From Cordilura impudica (Eukaryota > Arthropoda > Insecta > Diptera > Scathophagidae), in assembly GCA_963682025.1 (NCBI GenBank), contig OY821519.1, positions 16,219,378-16,283,377 on the forward strand: 64,000 nt of DNA, read 5' to 3'. The notes beneath the pieces are model-generated. The model did not search any database and was not told the DNA's origin. It saw only the letters and a list, made by a program, of their open reading frames with translations. Below, in pieces: positions 31,002 to 43,850 of this stretch; within the stretch, counting starts at the first letter, position 1; the number at the start of each line of letters is the position of its first letter. The translations under genes and the position numbers were made by a program.

Positions 31002-32536
31002 TGCTGTGTTCAGCTCTAGATTTTTCGTTTGGTGTATTTTGGCCTTAAAATCTTATTTAATTAAATGTATTCTTTTATTTTTTCAGATAATTTTCCTGAA
31101 ACAAAAAGAAGGTAAGAACTTATATCACATAGAATTTTATTTTAAAAACACCACGCAAATGAGAGATGATAACTAAAAAATATATAAATATGGCTCTCTA
31201 TTACTCAATATTAAAATCAATAAATATTTTATATATATTTATTTATTTATATTTATTTAAATAAATTTTTAATGCGAAATGTTCTAAAATATGTAAAATT
31301 TTTAGCCAAACAAAAATTTTCAAGCTAATGCCATTAAGGAAATCATTCTCGATGAGCTTAAAAATCATGACAACAACATAATTTTTTGCACTAATGACTT
31401 TAGTAGATATAGAATTTTGTGTGTGTGTGTGCTTGAGTTTTTTTTCCTATTTCCGGAAATACAAAAACATGTGTATCTACTTTATAATAATAGCAAGTTA
31501 CAGGAACAAGGATCATAAAAATGAAATTTTAGGTAACAGACGCCATTTACTTAGCATATGTGCTAAAACAGCGATTTTCGTTTGATTTAATGTAAAGACA
31601 AAAATCAGCAAAAAATTTCCACAAAAAAAAAAATGCGCGTATTTGCTGTTGTATCCTAACTGGCTTGTTTCGAAACTTGTGATAAGGGTTTGCTCTTTTT
31701 CAGTTGTTATTGCTGTTGTTGTTGTTTAGGCATATGTTTATCTATTAGCTTCCGAAGTACAAAAAAGAAATTGAACAAATACTCAAAGCCAGACAGAAAT
31801 GGTATGGCGGTTTTCCGTAACCACATACCCATAAATATAGAGAAATGTAAATGTTTAAGTTCTAAGCGTGGGGGGGGGGGGCTAGGAGAGTTTATTTGAT
31901 TTAATTATGTGAGGGGGAGAGGAGATGTATGACAAGGGATGATAGAGGCTAAAATCCTTTGATTGGTTTTGGTTAAGTAATTAAATTAAGTAAATTGATT
32001 TGGTCAATAGAAGAGATTATGTTGTTAGGCTACGAATTAACGAGTAAATAAAATTAAAACAGTAACAAAATTCATCTATGTTCTTTAGACTTAAATAAAT
32101 CCAAGTTAATTGAAATTGTATTCGATTTATTCATAAATGATAAGTTTATAGAAAGGTAAAATTTCCTACCCAGAGTAAGCAGAGGGGCAAGAATCTTCGA
32201 CACAAGTTTGAGATATTTTAAGTTGAAAATGTTGTAACTCTTCATTTCAAATTAAAAATAAAACTGGATAATAAAACTCTCTCCATGTTTCTTTAATCGT
32301 GAATTTGCTTAGGTTGAAGTAGTTCCATGAAATTTCATTAGAATTGTATTTTATATAGTCTAGTTTAAGAAGAGTCGGGGCTATTATTATAACATGAAAA
32401 TAGCTAAAGTTGGAATGTTATCGGACAGATTGTAAATTTTTCGTTATTATAAGTATAAGTTAAGCTAAAAGTGACCGATAAGCTAAAGTGAAGATAGTGT
32501 TGCCTTTAATTTTTAACGTAAGGTTTATGTATATAA
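31002..32536. other. AT-rich DNA without recognisable features
   Basis: No gene or family member recognised. It contains (GTTGTT)n near 31700-31725, a G-run of ten at 31871-31880 and a (GT)n tract near 31420. It could be host DNA. Confidence 0.5.
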
Positions 32537-32900
32537 CTTGCAGAATCCAGCGCTCGAAATTCCAGTGCAATTTCTAGGCAACTTTATTCTTCAACTTAGC
32601 CAATTCACAAACCAATACTTTTTTGGTTTAATATTATTATGAATGAAGATAGCAAACTCATTAACAAACACATTAACAAATTTAATAAACACACACATAA
32701 TGTATAATTTTATGTATGTGTTAGTAGCAACTATAAATGCAATTTACTCAAAATAAAGGAAAGAATTTAAAAATCTGTAAATCTGGTGAACAGCTAAAAA
32801 AAATTACTTTTCAAATAGTATACGTTTCCTCAAAATCGGGACAAAATGGTAGAACAAAACATCGGTAACAAAAAATCGCCTAGCCTATTAATATTATAGA
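32537..32900 (-). mobile_element. Non-autonomous Helitron, copy H2
   Basis: On the minus strand it starts TCTATAATATTAATAGGC (at 32900, preceded by A) and continues TAGGCGATTTTTTGTTACCG. It ends with a decayed hairpin region (CTGGAATTTCGAGCG) and GCTGGATTCTGCAAG, where the usual CTAG has become CAAG. Same family as H1 and H3-H5. Confidence 0.8.
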
Positions 32901-33020
32901 TGTTGCCACATTTTCTGATCTCTGAGGAGGAAGAAGAAATTCACTTTATTTGTTTGTTGTAAAATTTCCTTGTTTGGCGTCATCATATTAAATTTTTTAA
33001 TATATTTTGGTGTATTTACC

Positions 33021-35214
33021 AGAGCCTACGGTCAAGCTACTCGAGCTACTCGAGTAGTAAATGAGCTACTCGAGCTCAACGAGTCTTATTGAAGTTTAAT
33101 GATATTTTCCAGAAAATTATCCCCAATGATGTAACAAAAAATTATATTCGTTAGAGCTGTGTATATAAAGAGAACACTTCCTTCAAGTTTCAAAGCTTGA
33201 CAAAAAACAGAAACTAAAAAAAAACATTTTTCAAAAAAAAAAAAAAAATTTTTTTTTCACTGCCCGTAATTGACCTTATTCACAGAGGACTCATATAAAA
33301 AATTAAGTCATTCCGAATAAAAGTGTGCTTTGGGCGAACAACTACTCGAAAAAGATCAGCCACTCATTTCTATACAAATGTGTGAAAATTTGCTCTTATT
33401 TCAAGTTTGATGTAAGTTAAAAAAAAATTTTCCATCACGACTTGCTAAAAATTTTTACTATTTGCAGTTGCAAATATATCGAGATAATCTTCTTAAAATT
33501 TTTAAGTATTCCAACAATAATTGTGCTATTGGCGAACTACTACTGGAAATAGCTCGACCACTTTCCATACAAATATATGAAAAAATTCACTTCATGCAAG
33601 TTTGACATCGATTTACAAAAAATATTTAATTCACACATGGTACAAATTTATACTTTTTAAAGTTGGAGATATGACTAATCTGCGAACACCAAATTTCAAA
33701 TTAATCTGGCCATAATTGTGGCTCGGACGAACTACTACTCGAAAAAGATCAGACTCTTCCCATACAAAAGAGTGAAAATTTGCTCTTATTTCATGTTTGA
33801 GATAATTTTACAGAAAATTTTTCATATTGACTTCGACAAATGTTATATTTTTTAGAGTTGAAAATGTAAGGATAGTATTTCTTTTAAATTTCAAACGTTT
33901 CCGAAAATAATTGTGGGATGGACGAACTACTACTGAAAAAGCTCGACCACTTTCCATACAAATGTATGGAAACATTCGCTCCATGGAAGTTTGATATCAT
34001 TTTAAAAGATATTTTCCGAAAATACATGTTAAAAATTAATAAATATTGTAGTCCCTCATATTAACAGATTATTCTCCTAAAATATTGGAGCACTCGGCTA
34101 AAAGGTGGACGAACTACTACTCGAAAAACATCAGTAATGAAAAAAAGAAAAATTAAAAAAAAAATTTTTTATATTTTTTTTTTTTTCAACAGTTGCAACT
34201 GATTATATCCTTAGATAACTCATTTAAATTTTTAAGCCATTCACAGTAATAATGTGCTATAGCCAACCTACTATTCCAAAAATATCAGTCAGTTTCCATA
34301 CAGTTTCCATGAAAAAATGCACTTCATGCAAGTTTGAGATCGATTTACAAAAAAATATTCAAGGAACACATGATATATATTTATACATTATAAAATTTGA
34401 AATACGAGGATATTACGTCCTTGAATTTTCAAAGCATTCCGACAATAATTAGCTGTTGTCAAACTACTACTTGATAAAGATCAGCCACTTTGATGTAATT
34501 TTACTACAAAATTTCCTTCACGAATTTTTAAAAAATTATATGATTTGCAGTTATAGATTTCAGGATATTATATCCTTAAAATTTCAAACTATTCCAGTGC
34601 AAATTGTGGAGGCGGCGAACTTATGCTCCAAATAATATCAGCCACTTTCAAATCTTTTCACCGAAAAAGATCATTTCATTTTCTTTACAAATGTACGAAA
34701 ATATGCACTCTATGAACTTTTATCAATTAAATAGTTTAAGAGTAGTACCTGTGTGAGTTGAATATTCTCTATATTATTTTCTGATGTCTTTTTAGGTATA
34801 TTCTTAATTTTAAAACTATTAAAAATCCAAAAACACATAAAAATTTTTTTTAAATTGTTTTTTCATTACTGATCTTTTTCGAGTAGTAGTTTTTTTTTAT
34901 ATGAAGTCAAACATCTATGAAATGAATATTTTCATACATTTGTATTGAAAGGCTTCGAGCTTTTTCGAGTAGTAGTTTGCTCACGCCAGCAGGACAGTCC
35001 GATTCAAGTGTAATTAAAGGATGATATTCTTGATACTTGTACGATTCCAAAAAGTTGTTATACTAAATACTTAGATTTATCGTTTTACATGGTTTCAAAC
35101 ATGAAAAATGTTAATTTTTACTACTCGAGCTACTCGTTGAGCTCGAGTAGCTCGTTAACTACTGCAGCAGCTCGAGCAGCTCGAGTAGCTCGAAGCTCGA
35201 GTAATGGGGGCTCT
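33021..35214. mobile_element. Foldback-type element with tandem ~190-bp units
   Basis: Flanked by the 10-bp direct repeat TGTATTTACC (33011-33020 and 35215-35224). Ends are inverted: AGAGCCTACGGTCAAGCTAC on the left, and on the right, inverted, AGAGCCCCCATTACTCGAGC. Both are followed by clusters of GAGCTACTCGAGCTCAACGAG. The body holds at least seven or eight diverged direct units that begin GGCGAACTACTACTCGAAAA and contain CCACTTTCCATACAAATGTA. They lie near 33332, 33531, 33725, 33919, 34107, 34262, 34459 and 34612. Two inverted units are near 34880 and 34960-34985. Long arms built of tandem units in opposite orientation and a 9-10-bp target duplication match the foldback (FB) architecture. 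No gene inside. Confidence 0.75.
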
Positions 35215-35614
35215 TGTATTTACCACACGACACACATACAAAAAAAAAAAGACAAATTTCACAAATTTTTATTGTTAGTTTGTCTGTAAACAAATAAATA
35301 AAAGTACGTTGCCACTATACATTTTTATAAACCAAAAGTAATCGACTTTTCCTTTGGTGTTGCCACATTACCAAAAATATTAAATTTATTTAACTGGGAA
35401 GTTGTAATAACGAAAAGCAGATAAAGTTCGCTTTATTGATCGCTTTAGTTCAAGTTGCTTTTTACTAACATTTACTTTAAAGGCAAATTATAAGAATGAC
35501 CCTAAATCTATCAAAAAACAAAGCATTCCATACATTTTTTTCAAATTTGGTAAATACAATTTATTTCAATTTAATTATTATTTCTTATCATTATATAAAA
35601 AAAAAATATCTAAG

Positions 35615-36560
35615 CTCTGACCATTCTCCAGTGATATAACAAGATATAACAAGTAGTGAACATATTGATAACTTGATAACGAGTATTAAAGCAGTTGTAA
35701 ATAGTGCAATAGATTGTAGTGTTCCCAAAAGATACCACTCTTTTGTGAACAATGAAAATACTCAACTTAAGAATATGCGAAGGGATTGCAAATTTTAGAA
35801 ATAAATCGTGGACAAAGGCTCCTCTCCTTTTTGGAACCTATCAAAAATTTTTAGGGAGAAGACTAGTAAAGTTCCAATACTTAAAATGAATGGAATTCGT
35901 TATACCACCAACCGAGAGAAATGTGATATCGTGTTTTAAACCTTTGCTCTAAACCATTCGGATTCGATAAATTTAGGGGACCCTGTTACAAATTCCCTAA
36001 TAAACGATACTATTGCAACATTCAGATCAGTACATGTAAACAAGTCAAATGAAACACTTACTGACATTTCTCAAAACTCTGTTATAATTAAAGCTTTGAA
36101 AACTAAGAAATCTCCCGGAATTGATGGCATTACCAATAAATGTCTAAAAGCACTATACTATTATCCTCTAGAATTTAAGGAGTCAAAAGTTATTCCAATA
36201 AAAAAGCCTAGTAAAGATTCAGGTAGTCCGTTCTCATATCGACTTATATCTTTGCTGTTATCTTTGAGAAAAATCCTTGAAAAGGTCATTAAATGTAAAC
36301 TCATAGACTTTATCGAAAACAACGATATCATTCATCCCTAGCAGTTTGGTTTTCATAAGCAAAACAATACTACACATCCACTGATTCGAATAAGGAACCT
36401 AGTAAATCGAAATTTTGGATGATCAAAAATCAACTGAGATGGTCAAAGCTGCCTTTGACTCTGTGTGGCACGATGTAGTAATCGTCGAAATGATAAACTA
36501 CAAAATAATCTATAGATTCCTTTGTTGTCGTTTATATAAAGTGTACTGCTTTTTGCTACC
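35615..36560 (+). pseudogene. Jockey-like LINE reverse-transcriptase fragment
   Basis: Plus-strand remnants of a Jockey-clade LINE. DHSPV-like sequence near 35620 marks the end of an endonuclease domain. KTKKSPGIDGITNKCLKAL (36100) and EFKESKVIPIKKPSKDSG, then YRLISLLLSLRKILEKVIK and QFGFHKQNN (36340), are motifs before the palm domain. AAFDSVWHD-like sequence near 36450 follows. The catalytic YADD is not seen, so the 3' part is missing. There are multiple stops. Confidence 0.65.
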
Positions 36561-36883
36561 TATTATTAATAATACTTTATAAATTTTTCAAATGGTAAAT
36601 AAGTTAGTCAGGTCCATAATTTTGTATAATATTGGATTAGAAAGATCACTGAATGTCGTGTCTGTCACTATGAAATTAGCCTTAAGCGCATTTTTGTTTT
36701 TCATAAAAAAATTATCTTAGTTTACAATTTTTGGTATAACTTTGGACTCTTAAGGGATAAATTAATAAATCAAATTGCAAACTATAGTTTACTTAATGTT
36801 CTTTAAAAAAAAAACATAAAAAATTAGTATAGTTTTATATCGTAATAAATTTAATATCAAGTATATTAATTTTTATTTATTTT

Positions 36884-37380
36884 TTATACCCTATACCACT
36901 ATGTGGTTTGGGTATAATGACTTTGTGCTACTGTTTGTAACTACCAAAAATATTTGACCTGACCCATCTTTTATTATACCTATCGACTCAGAATCACTTT
37001 CTGAGACGTTTTAGCGATGTCCGTCCGTTCGTCCGTCCGTCCGTCTGTGTGTCCATTTAAACCTTGTAATCAAACTACAGGTCGCAAATATGAATATATT
37101 TTGACGAAATTTGTCGGCCATAGGATTTACGCTATTGAAACTGGTGAAAATCGGTCCATGTTCAGACCTAATCCCCATTCAAATGACCCTATGAAATCGA
37201 CATAAATTTCCATAAGGACAAAATTATCATATAGGTCTCAGTCAAATTGGGTTTATATGTGTTTATTATATCCATTGATCAGTAGTCCAAAAATAATCCC
37301 TATAGGACAATTCTTAGTCTTAGGGCCCATATAGAGCTGATCTTCACTTAAATCTATAAAAAAAATAAAATAAAACAAGA
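36884..37380 (-). mobile_element. DINE-1-like element, copy D4 (5'-truncated)
   Basis: Starts TATACCCTATACCACTATG on the plus strand (the 3' end of the family), with the GACTCAGAATCACTTTCTGA hairpin at 36987, (GTCC)n at 37018-37044, and body up to about 37380. The 5' palindrome TATAGTCGGTC is missing; the sequence stops after ATCTATAAAAAAAATAAAAT. Confidence 0.85.
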
Positions 37381-39108
37381 ACCAAAACTATGAATGAGTG
37401 TTAGTTAGCAATGCTTTTGCAGCATATTTTGATTTGCAACTGGGGATTTTTAAAAGAAAGTTAAATACATATTTTTTTTTGGAATCCACAAGCTGAAATC
37501 CTATAGTTATTTACTGTGGAAACAGATTTACCCGATCTCACCCGTTAATACTTTGAAACTCTATATTTATTTAAAAAATACCTTTTTTGGGATAATATTC
37601 CAAAAAAAAGGTTAAAAATATTTCTGCAGCATTTAAAAAGAGAAAAAAAATTATCAACTAGATAGTCCAATATCTGCAATTGAAGCTGCCATTTAAAAAA
37701 GTTTTGATTTTAGAATAAATAATCAAAAAAAAAAAAAATACTTGAAATTCGTAGTTTTTACTTTTTACCACTTTCCACTTAATTTGCGAAAATTATTGAA
37801 CTTTGAGACAGTATAACAAAAAAAAAAAGTAAACAACGTGGAACATTTTTTTGACAGCTACTGATGTCGAATTTTATCTGCTTTCACCCGGTACCAAAAC
37901 TTGTTACAATATATTAACTTTTATATTAACTTTTAAATTAAACCTCACTTTTGACATAGTTCAACCCAATGTGCGACAGTTAGGTTTACAAACAATTTTA
38001 AAACGAAATACTCCCTTTAATGCCGGAAGTATTGAAACATTTCAACTGCTCAAATAAAAAACTTGTTGCATTCCTTTTATATAATGTCAGAGTATGAAAT
38101 GAGTAATAAAAATCCTGAAATCTTTCTAATTAACCCACCTTAAAGCTAAATAACTTTTTGTAATAAGAACAATCTTTATGTCTTGAACATTTACAATTTT
38201 CTTTAGCTACGCGCATTTAAAATATTCTTCTTATAAATCATTTTAAACATTTTAATTTTTATTAGGTATCAAATCATTGGTCTCCGTTTACACCTCCTTT
38301 TATCCCCTCTTCTAAAGCCAACACCCGTGGCATTTATTAGGTTTTTTTTTTATTTGTTTTTCGTCGCCAACAAAAACCAATAATTTTTGTTAACTACCTT
38401 ACCATTTGTACTCAATTACCTTTTGCACCCTGGCCAAAATAAGAGTGGAGAAATAAAACAAATTTACAGCTTAAATGTTGATTTCATAATTTGCCGACGT
38501 CTATAATAGCCATTTGGCCTTTAACCCACACATACACATATCTCACAACTCACACCCCAAAAGTAATATTTTAACACCAAATAGACGGGAAAATAATATC
38601 AAAAAAAATAATGAACAAAAAAAAAAAAAAATAAAAAAATAGAAAACGCTATAGATTGCTGCCAGTACATATAGAATTTAAACACTTATCAACATCACCA
38701 CAAGTAAAATATATGATGGCAGCATTCTAGCCATTCATTAATATGTGGTAGTGGAAGTATACGAGTATAACAAGTTACCGTTATAACATTATCGCTCAAT
38801 GATTCGTGTGTCGGGCATTCGTTGCACGTATTGTTGTCGCTAATAAGCTTTCTTGCAGCAAATGTCGCTCATAAATTACCTCAAGGGCCATCGTTTCTAA
38901 TTAAGTAATTGAAGGCAATGCCTGGTTGGGATTTATTGCTGCGCAACTGCGCAACAACTATTTATGTACGAGTACTTATGTACCAAAAATATTTGAACCA
39001 GTTTTACACTGCTCGTTACAAAAGCACTTTTCTACACTCTTCCACCATAAAATTTATTAAAGTTATCATATATAGATTAGTTGGGTACTTATTGGCGATA
39101 TTTCTTTT
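37381..39108. other. Apparently unique AT-rich DNA
   Basis: No transposon motifs recognised over 1.7 kb. The part from 38690 to 38930 is less AT-rich and contains CTAATTAAGTAATTG and TGCGCAACTGCGCAAC, which could be host regulatory DNA, but this is speculative. The open frame at 37851-38057 has no recognisable motif. Confidence 0.5.
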
Positions 39109-39165
39109 TAAACAAGTAAAAGTATTAAATTCGAATCTTTGATACCCTCCACCGGTGCCTTAAAC
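39109..39165 (+). repeat. DINE2 5'-end fragment
   Basis: AACAAGTAAAAGTATTAAATTCG and GATACCCTCCACC match the first ~55 bp of the DINE2 family (compare 39289 and 48221), with the TGTGCCGAA segment deleted. Confidence 0.6.
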
Positions 39166-39361
39166 TCAATATAACTCAATATTATAACCAGGCGTACTGT
39201 TTACATTTTAATTGTTAAAAAAAATATATTATGAATATCTGATTAATACTTATTTATATTAAAATCTATAAATAGTTAATTCATTAGAAACAAGTAAGAG
39301 TGTTAAATTCGGCTGTGCCGAATCTTTGATACCCTCCATCTCGTTTTGAGTACTGATAATA

Positions 39362-42300
39362 TATATTTATTCCTGAGAGGAACATAGGGCCACAACAAAA
39401 TTATTAAATTCAGATCTATTTAATGCCAAATATTTAATTTCACTCCAGCTTCGTCCCATTCTTGCTGCTTCCGTGTCTACAGATCTTCTCCAGGTGTTTG
39501 CAGGCCTACCTCTTCCACGACTCCCTTGCGGGTTCCACTTCAGTGCCTGTCTGGCAATATCGTCTCTTGGGTTTCTTAAGGTATGGCCTATCCATTTCCA
39601 TTTGCGCTCCTTTATTTCCTGACTTACTGGTTTCTGCTTAGTCAATCTCCATAGCTCTGCATTAGATATTACATTCGGCCAGAATCTCCTCAAGATTCTA
39701 CGTAGGTACGTGTTCGTGAAGACTTGCAGTGCCTTTAGGTCAGTCAGCGCTACTTTCCACGCTTCACAGCCATAAAGAATGACGGACTTGACGTTTGAGT
39801 TAAAAATCCGCAGTTTCGTCCCTCTGGAGATGAACCGAGACCGCCACACATTGTCCAATGCTCCAAAAGCTCCACGTCCTTTCTTGATTCGGTGTAGTAT
39901 ATCCTCTTTGGTTCCTCCGTTGTCATTTATGATGCTGCCGAGATACAGGAACGAGTTGACCGTTTCAACTACTTTTCCATCTATAATGATGCTTGGCGGC
40001 GGCATTGTGTTGATGCACATCATCTTTGTCTTACCGACATTTATTTTTAATCCAGCTCTAGCTGCGTATGCGTGAATAACATGTAGATTTTCCGCCATGT
40101 GTGTATGTTTGTGAGTGAGCAGGCAAATGTCATCCGCATAATCGAGGTCGAGCAGGCTTCGTTACATCCCCCATTTTATTCCGCAGGAACCTCTCATTGC
40201 GTTGTTCATTATTACGCCCAAAACGATGTTAAAAAGCAGGGGGGAAAGCACACAGCCTTGTCGTACTCCTGCAAGAATGTTGATTTTGTCGCTCAGTTGA
40301 CCTTCGTGTAGAACTCTGCACGAGGTTAATCAACTTTCTCGGGACGCCTTTGCACTCCAGTGCGCACCAGATTGCGCCATGGTGCATGGTATCGAATGCT
40401 CTTTCGAAGTCAATGAATCCTAGGTAAAGTGGCGTTCTCCATTCAACTGACTGCTCATCAATCACGCGCAGTCTGTTCACATGATCAATGCATGATCTGT
40501 GTGGTCGGAAACCCGCTTGCTCTCTTCTTAGTAGTGGTTCCAATTCTTCGCCAATCCGCGAGGCCACAATATGCGATATTAGTTTCAACTTGACATTCAA
40601 AAGGGATATGCCTCTCCAATTTCTGCAGTCCGCTAAGTTGCCCTTCTTAGGGAGCTTGATTATGATGTCTTCCTTAAATGTACTGGGGAGGGACTCATTT
40701 TCCCAAAAGTGTTCTATAACTGGAAGTATTATATGTGCGCTCGTTTCAGGGTCAGCTGTTAATAGTTCTGGAGGTACATTATCTGGCCCAGGTGCTTTAC
40801 TGTTTCGTATGCTCTTGATTGCTTCTATAATTTCAATTGTATTGGGACATTGTATGTCCATCTCTTCCGTGACAGCATGGTTGCTACAGTCACATAGTTT
40901 TTGAGAAACAGGCGGCACAACTGACAGCATTTTTGAGTAATACTCAGTCCAGATTTGAAGTTGCTTCTGTTTCGATGAGGTAAGTACGCCGTTCCCGCCT
41001 AAGAGTGGTCTGGATGCCACCATTTGCTTGCCTGATAGTTCTCTAGCATGTTTATAAAGGTCTCTACTGCGATTCGAGACAGCGGCTGCTTGAGCGTCTG
41101 ATGCTTTTTTATTTATCCACGCGCGCTTGTCCTTCCTTGCGCTTTTCTTGACCGTGCGTTCTCCGTCATTGTACTTATTTTGCCGCTCCTGTTTGGCAGC
41201 TCTTGTTTTCGCGTTGTTAAGTTTATTTTTGAGGCTTTTCCTCTCGTTTATGTTTTTCCAAGTGGCGTCTGAATCCAGTTTTTCTGCTGCTTCCATGTAT
41301 GCTTTGCTTATTTCTGTCCAGTCCGCGCTATTGGCAGGATCTTTGTTTCGCGAAACGCTCTGCAGTGCCTCTATATAACTGGCTTTGGTAGTGGGGTTCT
41401 GGAGCTTATCCACATCAATACGCCTCATTCTACTGGATGGGTTTTTGTCGTTAATAGCTGCAATTTTTAGGCGAATCGTTGCTATTACCAGGTAGTGATC
41501 GCTTGCAATATCTGCACCCCTTTTGTTCCGCACATCTAATAAGGAACCACGCTATTTGCGGCTGAAGGCAATGTGGTCAGTTTGATTCTCAGTACGGTGG
41601 TCCGGCGCCGTCCAAGTGACCTTGTGTACTCGTTTGTGGGGGAAGATAGTTCCACCTATGCATAGGTTGTTTTTAGAACACATCTCTGTAAATAAGTCTC
41701 CATTTTCAGTGATTGTTGCCCCCAAACCATGTCGACCCATTATGTTCTCCATGCCTCTGTTGTCTGAGCTTAGTTGCGCGTTAAAATCACCCATAACGAT
41801 CAGAATGTCACCCCTGTTGATGCTGTTGATGGCTCGCGATAGACTGCTATAGAATTCCTCCTTCACAGCGTGTTCTGAGACTTCTGTGGGCGCATAGCAT
41901 TGTAAAATGGTCACATTACGGGCTCTTGTTTGAAGTGTAATAGATATAATTCTCTCTGAGTGGCATTTCCAATCCAATAGTGCAGCATAAGCGGATTTTG
42001 ACAGTAGGAAGCCCACCCCAGCTTCCCGCCTACCACCTGTGATTTTACCAGAGAAAATAAATCTGCAACCATCTGGAGTAACGATTTCCCCAGAATTTGG
42101 CCATCTACATTCACTGATACCGAGCACTAACAGGTTGTATCTATTAAACTCCCTGCAAAGCTGTGCCAGTTTGGAGGGTTCTAGAAGAGTCCGGACATTC
42201 CATGTTCCTATTCGTGGTCCGTATTTCATGCTAAAGGTCATCATCTTTTGGTCCAATCGTTCATTTTCATTTTCTGTTGTGATTTCTGTAATCATTTAGA

Positions 42301-42575
42301 TTTAGGATGAGCAGACGATTGGTCTGCCGCACCCGGTTCTGATGCTAGGGCTGCTAGCTGAGTATCCAGGCTTACTGATCTTATGTAAGGCCGCCTCTAC
42401 TAGAGGAACAGACGCCTACCATGAACTGTTCATTCTGAAACAGACATTACATGGATTTAGGTGCATGTTTTGGTCCGCGAGTGATAGTTTATTTCCCACT
42501 TACCCTGTATATCTACCGGGCATCCCTCTATCCGCCACCTGAGGACGGTCCGATGGAAGACATGCAACTCCACAC
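39362..42575 (-). mobile_element. Near-full-length RTE LINE with 10-bp target duplication
   Basis: Flanked by ACTGATAATA (39352-39361 and 42576-42585). At 3,214 bp it has the size of a complete RTE element. The 5' end (minus strand) begins GTGTGGAGTTGCATGTCTTC and the 3' end closes with an AATAAATATA tail. It is inserted into DINE2. Confidence 0.9.
39367..42295 (-). pseudogene. RTE endonuclease-reverse transcriptase, three lesions
   Basis: Starts MITEITTENENERLDQKM at 42295. Endonuclease motifs: PRIGTWNVRTLLEPSKL, ISECRWPNSGE, VTILQCYAPTEVSEHAV, ILIVMGDFNAQL, HKVTWTAPDHRTENQTDHI and SDHYLVIATIRLK. Reverse transcriptase: NSKAPGPDNVPPELL, IIIKLPKKGNLADCRNWRGI, QAGFRPHRSCIDHVN, LGFIDFERAFDTMHH, GVRQGCVLSPLLFNI (shifted frame) and YADDICLL (40129-40140). 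C-terminus: ILYGCEAWK, TYLRRILRRFWP, KWIGHTLRNP and SRGRGRPANTWRR. Lesions: a TAG near 41552, a deletion and frameshift near 40320, and a TAA near 40164. With only three changes it is the best-preserved LINE in the window. Confidence 0.92.
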
Positions 42576-43009
42576 ACTGATAATAAATATAAACAAAATA
42601 TTTGAAAAAGTAAACAATTTGTTAAACGTTCTACCAAATTATTTCAGCAAATACACAGATTTTTTTTTTACCATTTTTGGAGGTATCTCTTTATATTGAC
42701 GCAGTGATGTCCGATTTAACTCATTTCAAGTACGAACCTGCTCGTAGTAACGACAATAATACTTTAACTTTACCCAGGTAAATGGTTTATTTTGTTGAAT
42801 GACCGTAATGGACTCGAGTTGTTATAGAGATTAAGAATACAAATACTTTATGGGGTCGCAATTCATTGTTCAATGCGTTACAACAGAATACCAATAGTCA
42901 CAATAAGGAATAATATTTCCAATGTTTTGAGAGATAAAAATTATGTGGTATTTAAAAATAAAAGTTTCTAAAAATCTTAGCAATTTTCGGTTTGCCATAC
43001 ACCAGGAAA

Positions 43010-43460
43010 ATGTGTTTTTTTAAATAGTACTTTAAAAGAATTTACTTAAAAAAATATTTAAAAAAAGTTATTTTATATAAAAGATGCTTGTTTGAGAAAA
43101 GGTAACTTTCTAAGAAAATTAACTTTAACAGGAAAGTTATCCTTTTAAAAAGTACTTTTTTCAAAAAAAGAGTACTTTAAAAAAATACTTTTTAAGAAAA
43201 TGTTCTTTTAAAAAATTGTAGATTTTTATGAAAATGTACTTGTTTAAGAAAAGATGTTTTTTTAATGGTTTTTTTTTAAGAAAAAATTTTTTTTTGGAGA
43301 ATTTAAAAGGAGGTACTTAAAAAAAATTATATTTTTTAAGGAAAGGTACTTAAAAAAACAGGTACTTTTTGAAAAAGGTATTTTAAAAAAGGATACTTTG
43401 AGAAAGATACTTTTTGAAGAAGGGTACTTCAAAAAAAATTGTATTTTTTCAAAAACAACT
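43010..43460. repeat. Low-complexity tract of TACTTTTT / AAAAAGTA units
   Basis: About 450 bp built from short units such as AGGTACTTTTTGAAAAAGG, in which TACTTTTT and AAAAAGTA alternate. The tract is tandem and locally palindromic. It lies within the DINE2 copy, before its 3' segment. Not coding. Confidence 0.7.
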
Positions 43461-43850
43461 TTTCTTGTTATAAGGACCAAGAAAATATATGGTTTATGGG
43501 CTCAAGAATATATTTCGATGCGTTATAAGCGGAATGACAAACTGATATATACCATCTGCATATATACCTTAAGATTTTTGTTTTAATTAAAAAAAAAAAT
43601 ATTGAATTTTAGATTTTTCTTGGGACCTCTGAAAATGTATAAACATTTCTTAATAAATAAATAATCATCTAAACTATTTGGAGAAATCATATTGATTATT
43701 TGATTTGTGAATTCATGTCACAAATCAAAGCGTTCTCACAACCACTATATACATAACTTGATGTCTTCAATATGTTGCTATTATTCTCATTTACGGAGAT
43801 GTCTTCATTTGTAATGACAGTGTTTGATTTTGTTTCTAACTTAAATATTA

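Larger units (their letters stand above)
39289..43567 (+). mobile_element. Second DINE-like family (DINE2), copy interrupted by RTE LINE
   Basis: Starts AACAAGTAAGAGTGTTAAAT, then the palindrome TTCGGCTGTGCCGAA and GATACCCTCCATC. After the RTE LINE (39362-42575) it resumes with AAACAAAATATTTGAAAAAG, as in the copies at 48221 and 52437. It ends around 43480-43567 with TATGGTTTATGGGCTC...AGCGGAATGACAAACTGATA, the 3' part of the family (compare 51280-51370). ATACCCTCCA at the start and TGGAGGGTAT at the 3' end of other copies are inverted, as in DINE-type repeats. Its interior includes Helitron-free low-complexity DNA. Confidence 0.65.

Noticed and set aside
33041..33075. CTCGAG clusters as cloning-vector or linker remains
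   Set aside because: They occur as diverged inverted clusters at both ends of an element with a target duplication, not as polylinker.
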